A DNA stretch of 37,569 nucleotides from Magnetococcales bacterium (GTDB taxonomy: Bacteria; Pseudomonadota; Magnetococcia; Magnetococcales; Magnetaquicoccaceae), in assembly GCA_015231775.1 (NCBI GenBank), contig JADGAY010000018.1, positions 1 to 37,569 on the forward strand, in the 5' to 3' direction. This document shows, one piece after another, positions 24,570 through 32,905 of the stretch (its first letter is position 1; the number at the start of each line of letters is the position of its first letter). Made by a program: the position numbers and the translations under genes. The notes beneath the pieces were generated by a model. It had not been told where the DNA came from and did no database searches. It saw only the letters and a program-made list of their open reading frames with translations.

Positions 24570-25139
24570 GTCGCGTCCTTCCTTACTTAAAAAGATTGGA
24601 ATATCCGATTAACGAAAAAGAAGAGGTGGCAAGAGGTTTTGGACGCACCGGTACGAGGAGCTGTCGCGCGCTGGAAAATGGGGCAGGCGACAACATACAA
24701 AACGCCATCTCGGAGCTGTTGCGATACAACAACCCATTTTCAGGAAGCTTTTGGAAAAAACAATCCCTGACGAGGCGTTCAATCAGGTTTGGGAATGGAC
24801 TCTGGCGGGCTTTGCTAAGGAGGGGGGATGCGGATGGCGGAACGGATTCAAGCCATGTCACCCTCCTGACAGCGCGTCAGAGTCACCAAACTCGGTGCGT
24901 CCACACATCCTCCGTTAAAAGTTAACACTTTTCACAGTTTAGCAAATCATGTGAATTGTGTCAATAGATTCTGTTAAGAATGTGAAAAAAAATTCTCTAA
25001 ATCGGGATTGAACCTGAACAGAAACTTGAACTGCCTGGATGCTATCTGCTATTCTGTTGGCTAAAATACCGATGGATCACAAAATACAACTACAAGAAAA
25101 TCAAGCAACACAAAACGAACGAGAAACGAGGCTATCACC
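24570..25139. other. Divergent intergenic region, mgtE and usp
   Basis: A 570-base gap between divergent genes. The segment bounded by the 10-bp inverted repeats GGACGCACCG (24641-24650) and CGGTGCGTCC (24893-24902) has normal GC content and no reading frame with coding support. From 24915 to 25110 it is strongly AT-rich and includes the palindrome GTTAAAAGTTAAC; this is probably where divergent promoters lie. I looked for a magnesium-sensing M-box leader upstream of mgtE and did not see one. Confidence 0.5.
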
Positions 25140-25991
25140 ATGAACGATACCGATGTCGCGATGACAGATCCCTGCAAGGTCGTGCTGCTGGCCACCGACG
25201 GGTCGGAATTCTCCGCCGGGGTCGAATCCGTGGGCCTCGAACTGGCGCAACACAGCCAATCCCATCTCCACCTGTTGCGCCTGCTCCTGGCCGAACCCGG
25301 CACCGACGCCTCCATCGTCGAAGAGCAGGACGCCAACCTGAAACTCGACCAGATCGCCAACCAGTGCCTCGCCTCCGGCATCGAGCATACCCGCATGATC
25401 CGCCCCGCCGAGGATCCCACCACCGGCATCCTCACCGCCGCCCAAGAGATCGATGCCCAGTTGGTCATCGTGGGCCGGCGCGGACGCCGGGGACTGGCCA
25501 AGAACAACGTCGGCGAGGCCACCACCAAGCTCCTCGACAAACTGGAGTGCTCGATCCTGGTGGTCCCCCGCCTCTTCTCCTTCTGGAGCAGCGGCGTCCT
25601 GCTGGTGATCGATCCGGACGAAACCGCCGGCGACCAGGCCGCCCTGGTGGCCATCCGTCTGGCCCACGGGGCCAACATCCCCTTGACCATTCTGCTGGTG
25701 GTGGATGAAAAGGATGAAGCGTGTCGCGACGCCAATCTCATCGTCAACCGGCTGGTCGCCATGGCGCAACTGCATGGGGTCTCCGCCGAGGGACTGGTGC
25801 ATGGCGGTGATCTGGACGAGGTGGTACTGGAGGTGGCCCGACAACGGTCCGACGATCTGATCGTCTGCGAACCGCGTGACCGCTCCATGTTCGACCGGCT
25901 GTTCAACATCAACGATCTGGTGAAGCTGATCGGCAAGGCCAACTGCCCGGTTCTGGTGGTCAAGGGCGCACCCAAAACCGATCAGGCGTGA
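25140..25991 (+). CDS. Tandem universal stress protein
   Basis: A 283-residue protein with two Usp domains (about 12-142 and 148-278). Domain one begins VVLLATDGSEFSAGVESV and holds a nucleotide-site-like GRRGRRG segment before GEATTKLLDKLECSILVVPR. The following Ser/Thr of the ATP motif is not in place (GEA), so ATP binding is doubtful. Domain two begins GVLLVIDPDETAGDQAALV and ends NCPVLVVKG without a clear ATP motif. GAGG lies about 11 bases before ATG 25140. Its stop overlaps the GTG start of the cytochrome gene (GTGA), so the two proteins are coupled and may act together. Confidence 0.88.
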   Translation: MNDTDVAMTDPCKVVLLATDGSEFSAGVESVGLELAQHSQSHLHLLRLLLAEPGTDASIVEEQDANLKLDQIANQCLASGIEHTRMIRPAEDPTTGILTAAQEIDAQLVIVGRRGRRGLAKNNVGEATTKLLDKLECSILVVPRLFSFWSSGVLLVIDPDETAGDQAALVAIRLAHGANIPLTILLVVDEKDEACRDANLIVNRLVAMAQLHGVSAEGLVHGGDLDEVVLEVARQRSDDLIVCEPRDRSMFDRLFNINDLVKLIGKANCPVLVVKGAPKTDQA

Positions 25992-27181
25992 CCACCCGCC
26001 CGACTCCACCCCTCTCGCGCTGGCAACGTCTGCGACGCTACCTGCGCGCCTGCTCCTTCATCGAACGGGAGGTGTGGGATCGTCCGACCCGTTTCTCCCA
26101 CTGGGCCCTGGCCGCCATGCTGGTCGCGGCCCTGTTCACCGGCTGGTTTGACCCCTCCTGGCAGTTGGATCGACACCTGCTGATCGGCGGCATGATCGCT
26201 GGATTGCTGCTGTTCCGATTGGTGTGGGGGCTGTTCGGTTCGGAGTTCAGCCGCTTCACCAACTTCATGCCCACCTCCAAGGCGCTGCGCGCGGATGTTG
26301 CCTCCCTCTTGCAGGATCGCCTCAAACTCCCCACCCCCGGCATCTCCCCGGCCAATGGCCTGATCAGCCTGATGCTCTGGCTGATCCTGATCGCTCTGAT
26401 GTTCAGCGGGCTCATGGCCTACGGTGGCGAGGAGCATCTCGGCCCCTTCGCTTCCCTGGTCTCCTTCAAGGCTGGCGAAACCGCGCAGCGGATCCACGCT
26501 TTCCTGTCCCTGGTTCTGATTGCCCTGGCCGGATTGCACTACTGGATCGTCTCCAGGGAGAGCCGGTTGACCCGCATCCCACTCATCCGGGGGATGATCA
26601 CCGGCTGCAAGCCCCTGGATCCGGAACTCCCGCGGGATTCGGAACGCTCCGCCCACGCCGTGTGGGCGATGCTGCTCGGCATGGTGTTGATGTTCGCCAT
26701 CGACCACGCCTCCAAAACCCTCGGCCAACTTCCCATGGACGGCTGGCGTCCCCTCCACTACCCGACGATCTATCAGGGCCGGTGCGGGTCCTGCCACTGG
26801 ACCATCCATCCGAGTCTGATGCCCGAGGAGCGTTGGCGCGAATTGTTGCACCATCTGGGGGATCACTTCGGACAGCGCGTCAGCCTCACCGGCCAAGAGG
26901 CGATCACCATCAGTTCGTTCGTGCTGGTGCACGCCTCCGAGGACTGGGATACCGAAGCCGCGCACCGCTTCCGCAAATACGCGGACGAGACCGTCAAGGG
27001 GATCAGCGACCACCCAGTCTGGCGCAAGCTCCACGCCCGCATGGATCCGAACCTGTTTGCCACCCCGCCAGTCAACAAGCCGAACAACTGTCCGGTCTGC
27101 CATCACGACGCCCTGAGCGGGCGGTTCGATCGCCACGCCATCCATCTGCCGCGCCCGGCGGGGCAACTCCCCACGCCGTGA
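25988..27181 (+). CDS. Cytochrome b561 / dihaem cytochrome c fusion
   Basis: A 397-residue membrane redox protein. Residues about 25-240 are a cytochrome b561/Ni-Fe-hydrogenase-b-type domain with four main spans and probable haem b ligands His38, His63, His170 and His184. After a further hydrophobic segment at 224-240, residues 255-385 contain two c-type haem sites, CGSCH (266-270) and CPVCH (368-372). They frame a His-rich region resembling the dihaem cytochrome c (DHC) family, which elsewhere is a separate gene beside a b-type cytochrome. The C-terminal domain must be periplasmic for haem attachment. It probably passes electrons between quinol and a periplasmic partner. It starts with GTG, overlapping the usp stop. 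Confidence 0.85.
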   Translation: MTTRPTPPLSRWQRLRRYLRACSFIEREVWDRPTRFSHWALAAMLVAALFTGWFDPSWQLDRHLLIGGMIAGLLLFRLVWGLFGSEFSRFTNFMPTSKALRADVASLLQDRLKLPTPGISPANGLISLMLWLILIALMFSGLMAYGGEEHLGPFASLVSFKAGETAQRIHAFLSLVLIALAGLHYWIVSRESRLTRIPLIRGMITGCKPLDPELPRDSERSAHAVWAMLLGMVLMFAIDHASKTLGQLPMDGWRPLHYPTIYQGRCGSCHWTIHPSLMPEERWRELLHHLGDHFGQRVSLTGQEAITISSFVLVHASEDWDTEAAHRFRKYADETVKGISDHPVWRKLHARMDPNLFATPPVNKPNNCPVCHHDALSGRFDRHAIHLPRPAGQLPTP

Positions 27182-27217
27182 GCAAGCGTGGAATGGTGGG
27201 CGCACACCTTTTGCCAG

Positions 27218-27643
27218 TCATGAACCTGGAACGTTGTTCCCGGATGGGTGCCAGGCCATCAGAAAGGTCTGCGGCGTGACGATCCGGAACCCGAAGCTCT
27301 CGCCAAGCTCCAAGAGATCCCGGTCACCCGTGATCAGGAGATCGACGCGACCGCACAGCGCCAGCTCCAGAAATTTATTATCCTTGGGATCCCTGCAAAC
27401 GGATATGGCATGGGTGATGGATACGCGTTCGGCCTGAATCAGGAGCGTTCCCAGAAAGTGCACAAAGGGGGGGACAACAATGCTGATATTTTCGGGCGTG
27501 CCGACCCCAAGCAATTCGTCGCGCGTGGCATCCGACCTCAACAGCGTGGCATGCCGCGCGACCGAGCGTACCAACCGCGCTGGCGTGGATGACTCCTTCA
27601 TCGCCGCACGCAACAGCACGTTGGTATCAAGGACGACTCTCAT
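27218..27643 (-). CDS. PIN-domain toxin
   Basis: A 141-residue PIN-domain ribonuclease of the type found in toxin-antitoxin pairs. The acidic metal site is visible: Asp6 in VVLDTNVLL, Glu43 in DELL, Asp85/Asp88 in CRDPKDNKFLELA and Asp107 in ITGDRDLL. The protein is complete. Its ATG overlaps the stop of the preceding small gene as ATGA, the usual antitoxin-toxin coupling. It converges on the cytochrome gene. Confidence 0.9.
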   Translation of the reverse strand: MRVVLDTNVLLRAAMKESSTPARLVRSVARHATLLRSDATRDELLGVGTPENISIVVPPFVHFLGTLLIQAERVSITHAISVCRDPKDNKFLELALCGRVDLLITGDRDLLELGESFGFRIVTPQTFLMAWHPSGNNVPGS

Positions 27644-27879
27644 GTCCAGAACGGATTCTGGTGCGCCACAGCCTCCGTGACCCTCTCGACCTCTTCGCGA
27701 GCCGATTCGATCAGGGCATCGATCGCCTCATCATCGCCAAGGCCAGTGGACAAAACACGCAACCGCGCTTCCAGACGGCCAGGAACCACCTCATCCTCGG
27801 GATCGACCGCCACCCAGACCTTGCGTGCCGAAGAGAGCCCACGCCGCGACAGCTCTCCAGGGAGCTTCCCAGCGTGCAT
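27640..27879 (-). CDS. Antitoxin of the PIN toxin, possibly frameshifted
   Basis: A 79-codon frame beginning MHAGKLPGELSRRGL and ending NPFWT, overlapping the toxin start by four bases. Position, size and the acidic helical C-terminus (DDEAIDALIESAREEVERVTEA) fit an antitoxin. GGAG lies eight bases before ATG 27879. However, a better ribosome site (GGAGGGG) lies upstream and starts a different frame, MNPAAMEIIE. Adding one base after the GAA codon would join it smoothly into MEIIExHAGKLPGEL. So the gene is either truncated at its start, inactivated by a one-base deletion, or affected by a sequencing error. Confidence 0.6.
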   Translation of the reverse strand: MHAGKLPGELSRRGLSSARKVWVAVDPEDEVVPGRLEARLRVLSTGLGDDEAIDALIESAREEVERVTEAVAHQNPFWT

Positions 27880-28019
27880 TCGATGATCTCCATGGCGGCG
27901 GGATTCATCTTCCCCTCCTGGGCTGCATTGACAACGATGCGGAATTCTAACCCACTGGCAAAGCGAAAAACAAGACGATTCAAGAACGTCATACTCCATC
28001 TCACGCCTGGGGGACGTCC

Positions 28020-29171
28020 TCACGCCTCGGTGTGAAAGCCGCTCCCCAGACCCAGGAATTGCGCCCGCTCCGCCTTCATGCCGCCCGCGCCGAGCATGGC
28101 CAGATCCAGGGAGTGCAATGGCACGCCCGCCTCCAGCAACGCGCCGCGCAGCTCCCCCACCCCGCCGCGCAGGGCCACCAGCGACGCCTCCTCCTGGGCC
28201 GAGATCGCCACCCGCACCAGACCCGCCCCATGCTCCAGCCGGGCTTGCACCATGCCCATGCGGGTCATGTTCAACGACAGCAGCACCGACAGCAGCGACC
28301 CATCCCCGGTTTTCCCCTCCTTGCGTCGCCGGTCGCGCTCGCGGCGCCATACCGCCTCGCCCAGCCCCCCATCGTTCATCCAGAACAGACGGTACCCCAA
28401 CAGATAGGCCCCCTCCTCGGGAGAGGCCGCCGCCTGGGGGAGAATGTGCTGCAAGGCCAGCAGATCCCCGAGGCGCTGCAAGGCATGACGCGCGCCGGCC
28501 ACCTCGGCGGCCACCTCCTCGCGGGTGGCGGGGGTGGTGGCATTGGCGGGCTGAGTCGGTTCGTGTCGCAGATGCTCGGCGGCCTGACGCACCAGACGTA
28601 CCGCGTCCGCCACCTCCTGGCGACTGCCGGCCTCGAGTACCCGCGTCAATCCGGCGAGATCCCCTTTCATCAGATCCCCCAGCCCCACGTTCGGCAGGGC
28701 CCGTTGCAGCACCCCGGCCAGGGTTTCGCGACCCGCCACCAGCACCCCGGAGCGCCCCCCGGCCAGCAGCGCCGACTCCCCGGTCCCGCCGGTGGCGCCG
28801 CGCGCCAGACCCGAGAGCAGCATCAGACGACCCAGCAGCTCCGGCCCCCGCGCCAGGCTCTGTTCGGCGGTCTGGGCCAGTTGCGCCGCCCCACCCGACT
28901 CGCTCGCCACCAGCCGCACCCCCACCTCCGGGGTCAAACGGGTCACCTCCAGGGTCACCTGTTCACCCGCTTGCAGGGCGTAACCACCCGAGAACGAAAT
29001 ACCGGAACCATTGGGAAAACGGATCACCCCCTGACCATCCGCGCCCACGTTCGCGACGCGACCGGCCAGCATCTGACCTTCGAAGAGTTCCGGAATGTCG
29101 GGCGCGGAGAACGGCGTGGAGGAGACGGGACCGCTTGCGCCGGGGGATGGCGGGATGAAGGAGAGGATCAT
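28020..29171 (-). CDS. FliK-like flagellar hook-length control protein
   Basis: A 383-residue protein, low in complexity and rich in Ala, Gly and Leu. The C-terminal part (about 295-375: LLSVLLSLNMTRMGMVQARLEHGAGLVRVAIS...LRGALLEAGVPLHSLDLAML) resembles the FliK C-terminal domain that contacts FlhB when the hook reaches its length. The N-terminal part resembles the extended ruler region of such proteins (LQAGEQVTLEVTRL). The neighbouring flagellar regulators on the same strand support the call. A terminator at 29226-29257 separates it from them, and its ATG 29171 has only a weak ribosome site. FliK proteins are poorly conserved, so the name is provisional. Confidence 0.65.
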   Translation of the reverse strand: MILSFIPPSPGASGPVSSTPFSAPDIPELFEGQMLAGRVANVGADGQGVIRFPNGSGISFSGGYALQAGEQVTLEVTRLTPEVGVRLVASESGGAAQLAQTAEQSLARGPELLGRLMLLSGLARGATGGTGESALLAGGRSGVLVAGRETLAGVLQRALPNVGLGDLMKGDLAGLTRVLEAGSRQEVADAVRLVRQAAEHLRHEPTQPANATTPATREEVAAEVAGARHALQRLGDLLALQHILPQAAASPEEGAYLLGYRLFWMNDGGLGEAVWRRERDRRRKEGKTGDGSLLSVLLSLNMTRMGMVQARLEHGAGLVRVAISAQEEASLVALRGGVGELRGALLEAGVPLHSLDLAMLGAGGMKAERAQFLGLGSGFHTEA

Positions 29172-29225
29172 CGCGGACCGAGGGTGGAAAAATGGGGGAA
29201 TTGGGTGCTGGGATATCCATCAAAA

Positions 29226-29257
29226 GGGTTCCGGGAGGATGATGCCCCCCGGAACCC
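29226..29257 (-). terminator. Intrinsic terminator of the flagellar regulatory operon
   Basis: A perfect 10-bp GC-rich stem (GGGTTCCGGG at 29226-29235 with CCCGGAACCC at 29248-29257) around a 12-base loop. On the minus strand TTTT follows at 29225-29222. It lies 25 bases after the stop of the DUF2802-type gene and divides the flhA-flhF-flhG-fliA transcript from the FliK-like gene. Confidence 0.75.
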
Positions 29258-29282
29258 GGTACCACGGGAATGATATCACCCC

Positions 29283-29783
29283 TTAATCGCGCTCATCCTG
29301 CTGGCCCCGGTGGAGACGCTTGAGCAAACTCACCTCCTCCACCGCCAGACCGGTCTCGGTGACCACCCGATCCTCGTCCACGCCGTTGGAGAGCAACAGA
29401 CGGGCCTCGCGATAGGCATCGGACATGCTCGCGGGCTGGCCGGATTCGTTCATCTTGGCGGAATGGCCCATGCCCGCCCCCATGCCGATATTCCCCGGAT
29501 TCGGACGGGACATGTAGTGCAGATCGGCCTGGATCCCTTGCAGATCCTTTTTCAATTGCTCGGGAATGGTCCGTATCGCCTCCCCCAGGCGTGCCTCCAG
29601 CGCGGCGATCTCCCGATGCATGGCATTGATGCACTCGGCGGGATCGAAGGTCTCGACGTCCGGCTCGGCGGGCGTGGTGGCCCTGGTCTCCTCGCGCAGT
29701 TTCTGCACCTGCTGGAACACCATGAAGACGGCCAAATAAAGGACCAGGAAACAGACGACAACGAGAAGATTCCACATGTTCAC
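29283..29783 (-). CDS. DUF2802-type protein of the flagellar operon
   Basis: A 166-residue protein with an N-terminal membrane span (about 5-24), a helical coiled segment (50-95), a Met/Gly-rich linker (MGAGMGHSAKM) and a C-terminal helical domain YREARLLLSNGVDEDRVVTETGLAVEEVSLLKRL. That domain matches DUF2802, a short region predicted to resemble a helix-turn-helix and commonly encoded near fliA, flhG or motility genes. Function is unknown. Its GTG start overlaps the fliA stop as GTGA; ATG 29777 is two codons in and equally possible. Confidence 0.75.
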   Translation of the reverse strand: MNMWNLLVVVCFLVLYLAVFMVFQQVQKLREETRATTPAEPDVETFDPAECINAMHREIAALEARLGEAIRTIPEQLKKDLQGIQADLHYMSRPNPGNIGMGAGMGHSAKMNESGQPASMSDAYREARLLLSNGVDEDRVVTETGLAVEEVSLLKRLHRGQQDERD

Positions 29784-30574
29784 GAGATTCGCCCCAATAC
29801 CCGTTTCATCCGCGCCCGCATGCGCAAGGCGGCCTTGCTGTGCAGTTGGGAGATGCGCGACTCGGTGAGTCCGAGCACCTCCCCGATTTCACTCATGGTC
29901 AACTCTTCGAAATAATACAGCGTGACAACCAGTCGCTCCTTTTCCGGCAGGGCGGAGATCGCCTCGGACAAGGCCAGACGCAGTTGTTGCAGACCGATGC
30001 TCTCCACCGGATCGATGATCTCCGGATCCGCGAGCATCTCCAGCACGTCCCACTCCTCCTCGTCCAGGGAGGGGCGCAGATCGTCGAAGGAGAGGATGGC
30101 GATGCCACGCACCGCGTCAAGACTGCGATAGAATTCGTCCAGGGAGAGGCCGAGATGGGCGGCCACCTCCTGATCCTCGACCGACTTGCCCATCTGCCCC
30201 TCGAGCAGCAGATAGGTCTCCTGGATCTGGGCCGCGGTCTGACGCACCGCGCGCGGCACCCAGTCCATGGAGCGCAGTTCATCGAGAATCGCCCCGCGCA
30301 CCCGGAATTCGGCGTAGGTCTGAAACTTGATGCCCCGGTGCGGATCGAATTTCGACACCGCGTCGATCAGGCCGAGAATCCCGACCTGGACCAGATCATC
30401 GATCTCCACCGATTGGGGCAGCTTCATCGAGATGCGGCTGGCCACGTACTTGACGATCGGCGCATACTTGAGGATCACCTCGTCGCGACTCAGCCCCTCC
30501 CAGGTCGCGCCCTGATCGTTGTCCGCCGGATCCTTGAGGCTCTCCGCCTTTTTCTGGGTGACCGCCGCCATCAT
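29780..30574 (-). CDS. fliA: Flagellar sigma factor FliA (sigma 28)
   Basis: A 264-residue sigma-70-family factor of the FliA/WhiG type, which directs late flagellar and chemotaxis promoters. Region 2 includes YVASRISMKLPQSVEIDDLVQVGILGLIDAVSKFDPHRGIKFQTYAEFRVRGAILDELR (split here by region), region 3 follows DWVPR, and region 4 holds the helix-turn-helix LTMSEIGEVLGLTESRISQLH. The frame continues upstream into flhG, but the start is placed at ATG 30574, overlapping the flhG stop as ATGA; ATG 30571 is adjacent. Coupling to flhG suits balanced expression of the anti-activator and the sigma factor. Confidence 0.94.
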   Translation of the reverse strand: MMAAVTQKKAESLKDPADNDQGATWEGLSRDEVILKYAPIVKYVASRISMKLPQSVEIDDLVQVGILGLIDAVSKFDPHRGIKFQTYAEFRVRGAILDELRSMDWVPRAVRQTAAQIQETYLLLEGQMGKSVEDQEVAAHLGLSLDEFYRSLDAVRGIAILSFDDLRPSLDEEEWDVLEMLADPEIIDPVESIGLQQLRLALSEAISALPEKERLVVTLYYFEELTMSEIGEVLGLTESRISQLHSKAALRMRARMKRVLGRIS

Positions 30575-31530
30575 CGCCCCTGCGACTCCGAATTCATGAG
30601 CGTATCGTCGAGCAGACGCCGCCAGAAAAAGATCATCCGTCCCTCTTCGTGACGTTTCTCGCGCCACAGACGCATCAGACTGGTGGCGATCTTCTGGAAC
30701 GACCGGGAGACCATCGCATCCGGATGGGTGATGGAGACCGGTTTCTGCACCCGCACCGACTGGGCCAGAAGCGCGTCCTCGGGGACCGATCCGACGAAAT
30801 TCAACACCACGTTCAAGAACTTGTCCGCCACCTGCGCCAGGGTGCGGTAGACATCCTTGGCCTCGGCGTCATCACGGACCTGATTGATCACCAGGTCGAA
30901 ATGAGAGGCGCGATGGTTGAGGAACAGCACCTTCATCAGGGCATAGGCATCGGTGACGCTGGTGGGATCCGGGGTGGCGATCACCATGATCCGCTCCACG
31001 GCGAGCACGAAGAAGCGGACATTCTCGGAGATTCCGGCGCCGGTATCCACCAACACCACGTCGAAATCGGCGTTCCAGTGGTCGATGTGATCCATCAGGG
31101 AGAGTTTCTGCTCCTCGGTGAGGGAGGAGAGTCCGGCGACACCCGATGCCGCCGGCAGGATGGTGATCCCTTCCGGACCCTGGATGGCCACCTGGTCGAG
31201 GGTCAACCGATCCTCGAGCACGTCCTGGATGGTGAATTGCGGGGACTCGATGCCCAACACCACGTCGATGTTGGCCAGGCCGAGATCCGCGTCGATCAGG
31301 AGCACCTTGAGGCCCTGTCGGGCGTACTGAATGGCGAGATTGACCGTGATCAGGGTCTTGCCGACACCACCCTTGCCACTGGTGATGGCCATGGTGTGGG
31401 GCACCTTGCGTTGCGACAACTCCTCGTTAACCGGCGGAGCGGCAAGCGGACCCTTGACCATCCCAGCCGCCTTGCGGCGCTCGGCCAACTCCATCAACGT
31501 CGCGACTTGATTGTCCAGATCCTTGATCAT
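30571..31530 (-). CDS. flhG: Flagellar number regulator FlhG (MinD-like ATPase)
   Basis: A 319-residue MinD/ParA-type ATPase that limits flagellar number and stimulates FlhF. The deviant Walker A motif SGKGGVGKT is at 51-59, and DADLGLANIDVVLG and VDTGAGIS are the switch regions. The N-terminal helix LDNQVATLMELA corresponds to the DQAxxLR activator helix that engages FlhF. The C-terminal amphipathic segment (SFQKIATSLMRLWREK) fits membrane binding. GGGGGAG lies close before ATG 31530. It is separated from flhF by 134 AT-richer bases and overlaps fliA. Confidence 0.93.
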   Translation of the reverse strand: MIKDLDNQVATLMELAERRKAAGMVKGPLAAPPVNEELSQRKVPHTMAITSGKGGVGKTLITVNLAIQYARQGLKVLLIDADLGLANIDVVLGIESPQFTIQDVLEDRLTLDQVAIQGPEGITILPAASGVAGLSSLTEEQKLSLMDHIDHWNADFDVVLVDTGAGISENVRFFVLAVERIMVIATPDPTSVTDAYALMKVLFLNHRASHFDLVINQVRDDAEAKDVYRTLAQVADKFLNVVLNFVGSVPEDALLAQSVRVQKPVSITHPDAMVSRSFQKIATSLMRLWREKRHEEGRMIFFWRRLLDDTLMNSESQGR

Positions 31531-31664
31531 GACTCCCCCGCCACACCGCCATCCCGTTGGTCGGGATCCACCGGTTCAGCACGGAAAAAAGGTGAATTTC
31601 TTTTCACAACCCCACCAATTCTAGCAATTCGCATTCCAAGCGTGATGCGCGCCACGCCACCCGA

Positions 31665-32864
31665 TCACAGTTCCAGATCGCGCTCCTCCAGAAACCAGCG
31701 CGCCATGGTCTTGGGTGACATCCAACCGAGATTCTCCGGCACCCGCTGCCCATCGGTATACATGGTCAAGGGCAATCCGGCGCGCACCGCCACGTTGAGG
31801 ATGCCCCCATAGGTGACGGTCTCGTCGAGCTTGGTGAAGATCAGTCCGGTCGGTTTCAACACCGAAAATCGTCTGAAAATCGCCTGTTGCTCGGTTTCAC
31901 GCACGTTGGCGGCCATGGTCAGGATCACCTCGCGATCATCCCCCATGATCGGCAGCAGACCGGCGGTGGAGTTGACCTGACGACGGTTGTAGGGGCTCGA
32001 TCCCACGGTATCGACCAGCACGAAGTCGCAGCGGTTGAGCGAATGGAGCCCGGCCTTGACCTCCGACAGGGTACGCGCCACCACCAGACGAACCTGCAAC
32101 AGCTTGGCATAGGTCTCCAACTGCGCCACCGCGCCGACGCGGAAGGTGTCCAGGGTGATCATGCCCACCGAACGCTGACGGTTTAAAATCAGATCCGCCG
32201 CCAGTTTGGCGAGGGTGGTGGTCTTGCCGACTCCGGTCGGACCCACCAGCACGATCACCCGCGACTTGCCATCGAGGGGGTCGCGGAATTTCAAGGTACG
32301 GGCAAAGGCCACGTCCAGGCCGCGCTCCTTGCCGGACTGATCCATCATGGCGATCTTGCGGGCGATCGGCTCCTCCACGCCGTGCATCAGCATGGTGCCG
32401 TAGTGGCGCTTGCCCATCATGTCGAGCCCCGAGGCATCGCCCACGATGGGAAACTCCGGGGGGAGATCCCCCAAAGTCGGCACGATCGGTGTCGGCATCG
32501 GCATTTCCGCCTCGCGACCCCGTGCGTTCGCCCCGCCTGGGGTCAGACGAGGGGCGGCGCGCTCCGAGCCGCGGGGTGCCGAACGGGCCGGTGGGGCGGC
32601 ATCCTCGTCCATGTCGATGTGATCATCCACCACCGCCGAGAACCGTCCCGCCTCGGCGCGGGCCGTGCCACCCCCTGCCGCGGCCTGGGAGGCCGGACTC
32701 GGACAGGCGGTCACCTCGATCATGGTCTTGCCCAGGGCCAGACCACCCGGTCCCTTCTCCCGAATGCTGCGGGTGGAGAGAATCACCGCGTCGGCGCCAA
32801 GTTGATCCTTGACGATCTGGAGCGCCTCGCGCATGTCACGCGCCTGAAATTTGGAAATGTTCAT
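31665..32864 (-). CDS. flhF: Flagellar placement GTPase FlhF
   Basis: A 399-residue SRP-type GTPase that sets the position of the polar flagellum. The N-terminal B domain has the conserved opening MNISKFQARDMREALQIVK. A disordered Ala/Pro/Arg-rich linker spans about 55-140, then an N domain and the G domain with P-loop GPTGVGKT (208-215), DTFRVGAVAQLETYA, DTVGSS and TKLDE. The start is placed at MNISKF; an in-frame ATG at 32897 adds an unconserved leader. It follows flhA by about 40 bases. It is a paralogue of Ffh, encoded at the other end of the window. Confidence 0.94.
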   Translation of the reverse strand: MNISKFQARDMREALQIVKDQLGADAVILSTRSIREKGPGGLALGKTMIEVTACPSPASQAAAGGGTARAEAGRFSAVVDDHIDMDEDAAPPARSAPRGSERAAPRLTPGGANARGREAEMPMPTPIVPTLGDLPPEFPIVGDASGLDMMGKRHYGTMLMHGVEEPIARKIAMMDQSGKERGLDVAFARTLKFRDPLDGKSRVIVLVGPTGVGKTTTLAKLAADLILNRQRSVGMITLDTFRVGAVAQLETYAKLLQVRLVVARTLSEVKAGLHSLNRCDFVLVDTVGSSPYNRRQVNSTAGLLPIMGDDREVILTMAANVRETEQQAIFRRFSVLKPTGLIFTKLDETVTYGGILNVAVRAGLPLTMYTDGQRVPENLGWMSPKTMARWFLEERDLEL

Positions 32865-32905
32865 GATACGGTCAGATCCTTGAACGTTTTCAATCAATCA
32901 TGCCA

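Noticed and set aside
24570-24920. Possible M-box magnesium riboswitch upstream of mgtE
   Set aside because: The conserved M-box core segments were not found in the minus-strand leader by eye.
24536-24925. Open frames on both strands in the mgtE-usp intergenic region
   Set aside because: Neither has a ribosome site or a recognisable domain, and they overlap each other; treated as non-coding.
31560-31640. Weak hairpin with T run between flhF and flhG as a terminator
   Set aside because: The stem is only about five AT-containing base pairs (GTGAA/TTCAC). It is too weak to claim, although the AT-richer gap could hold a promoter.
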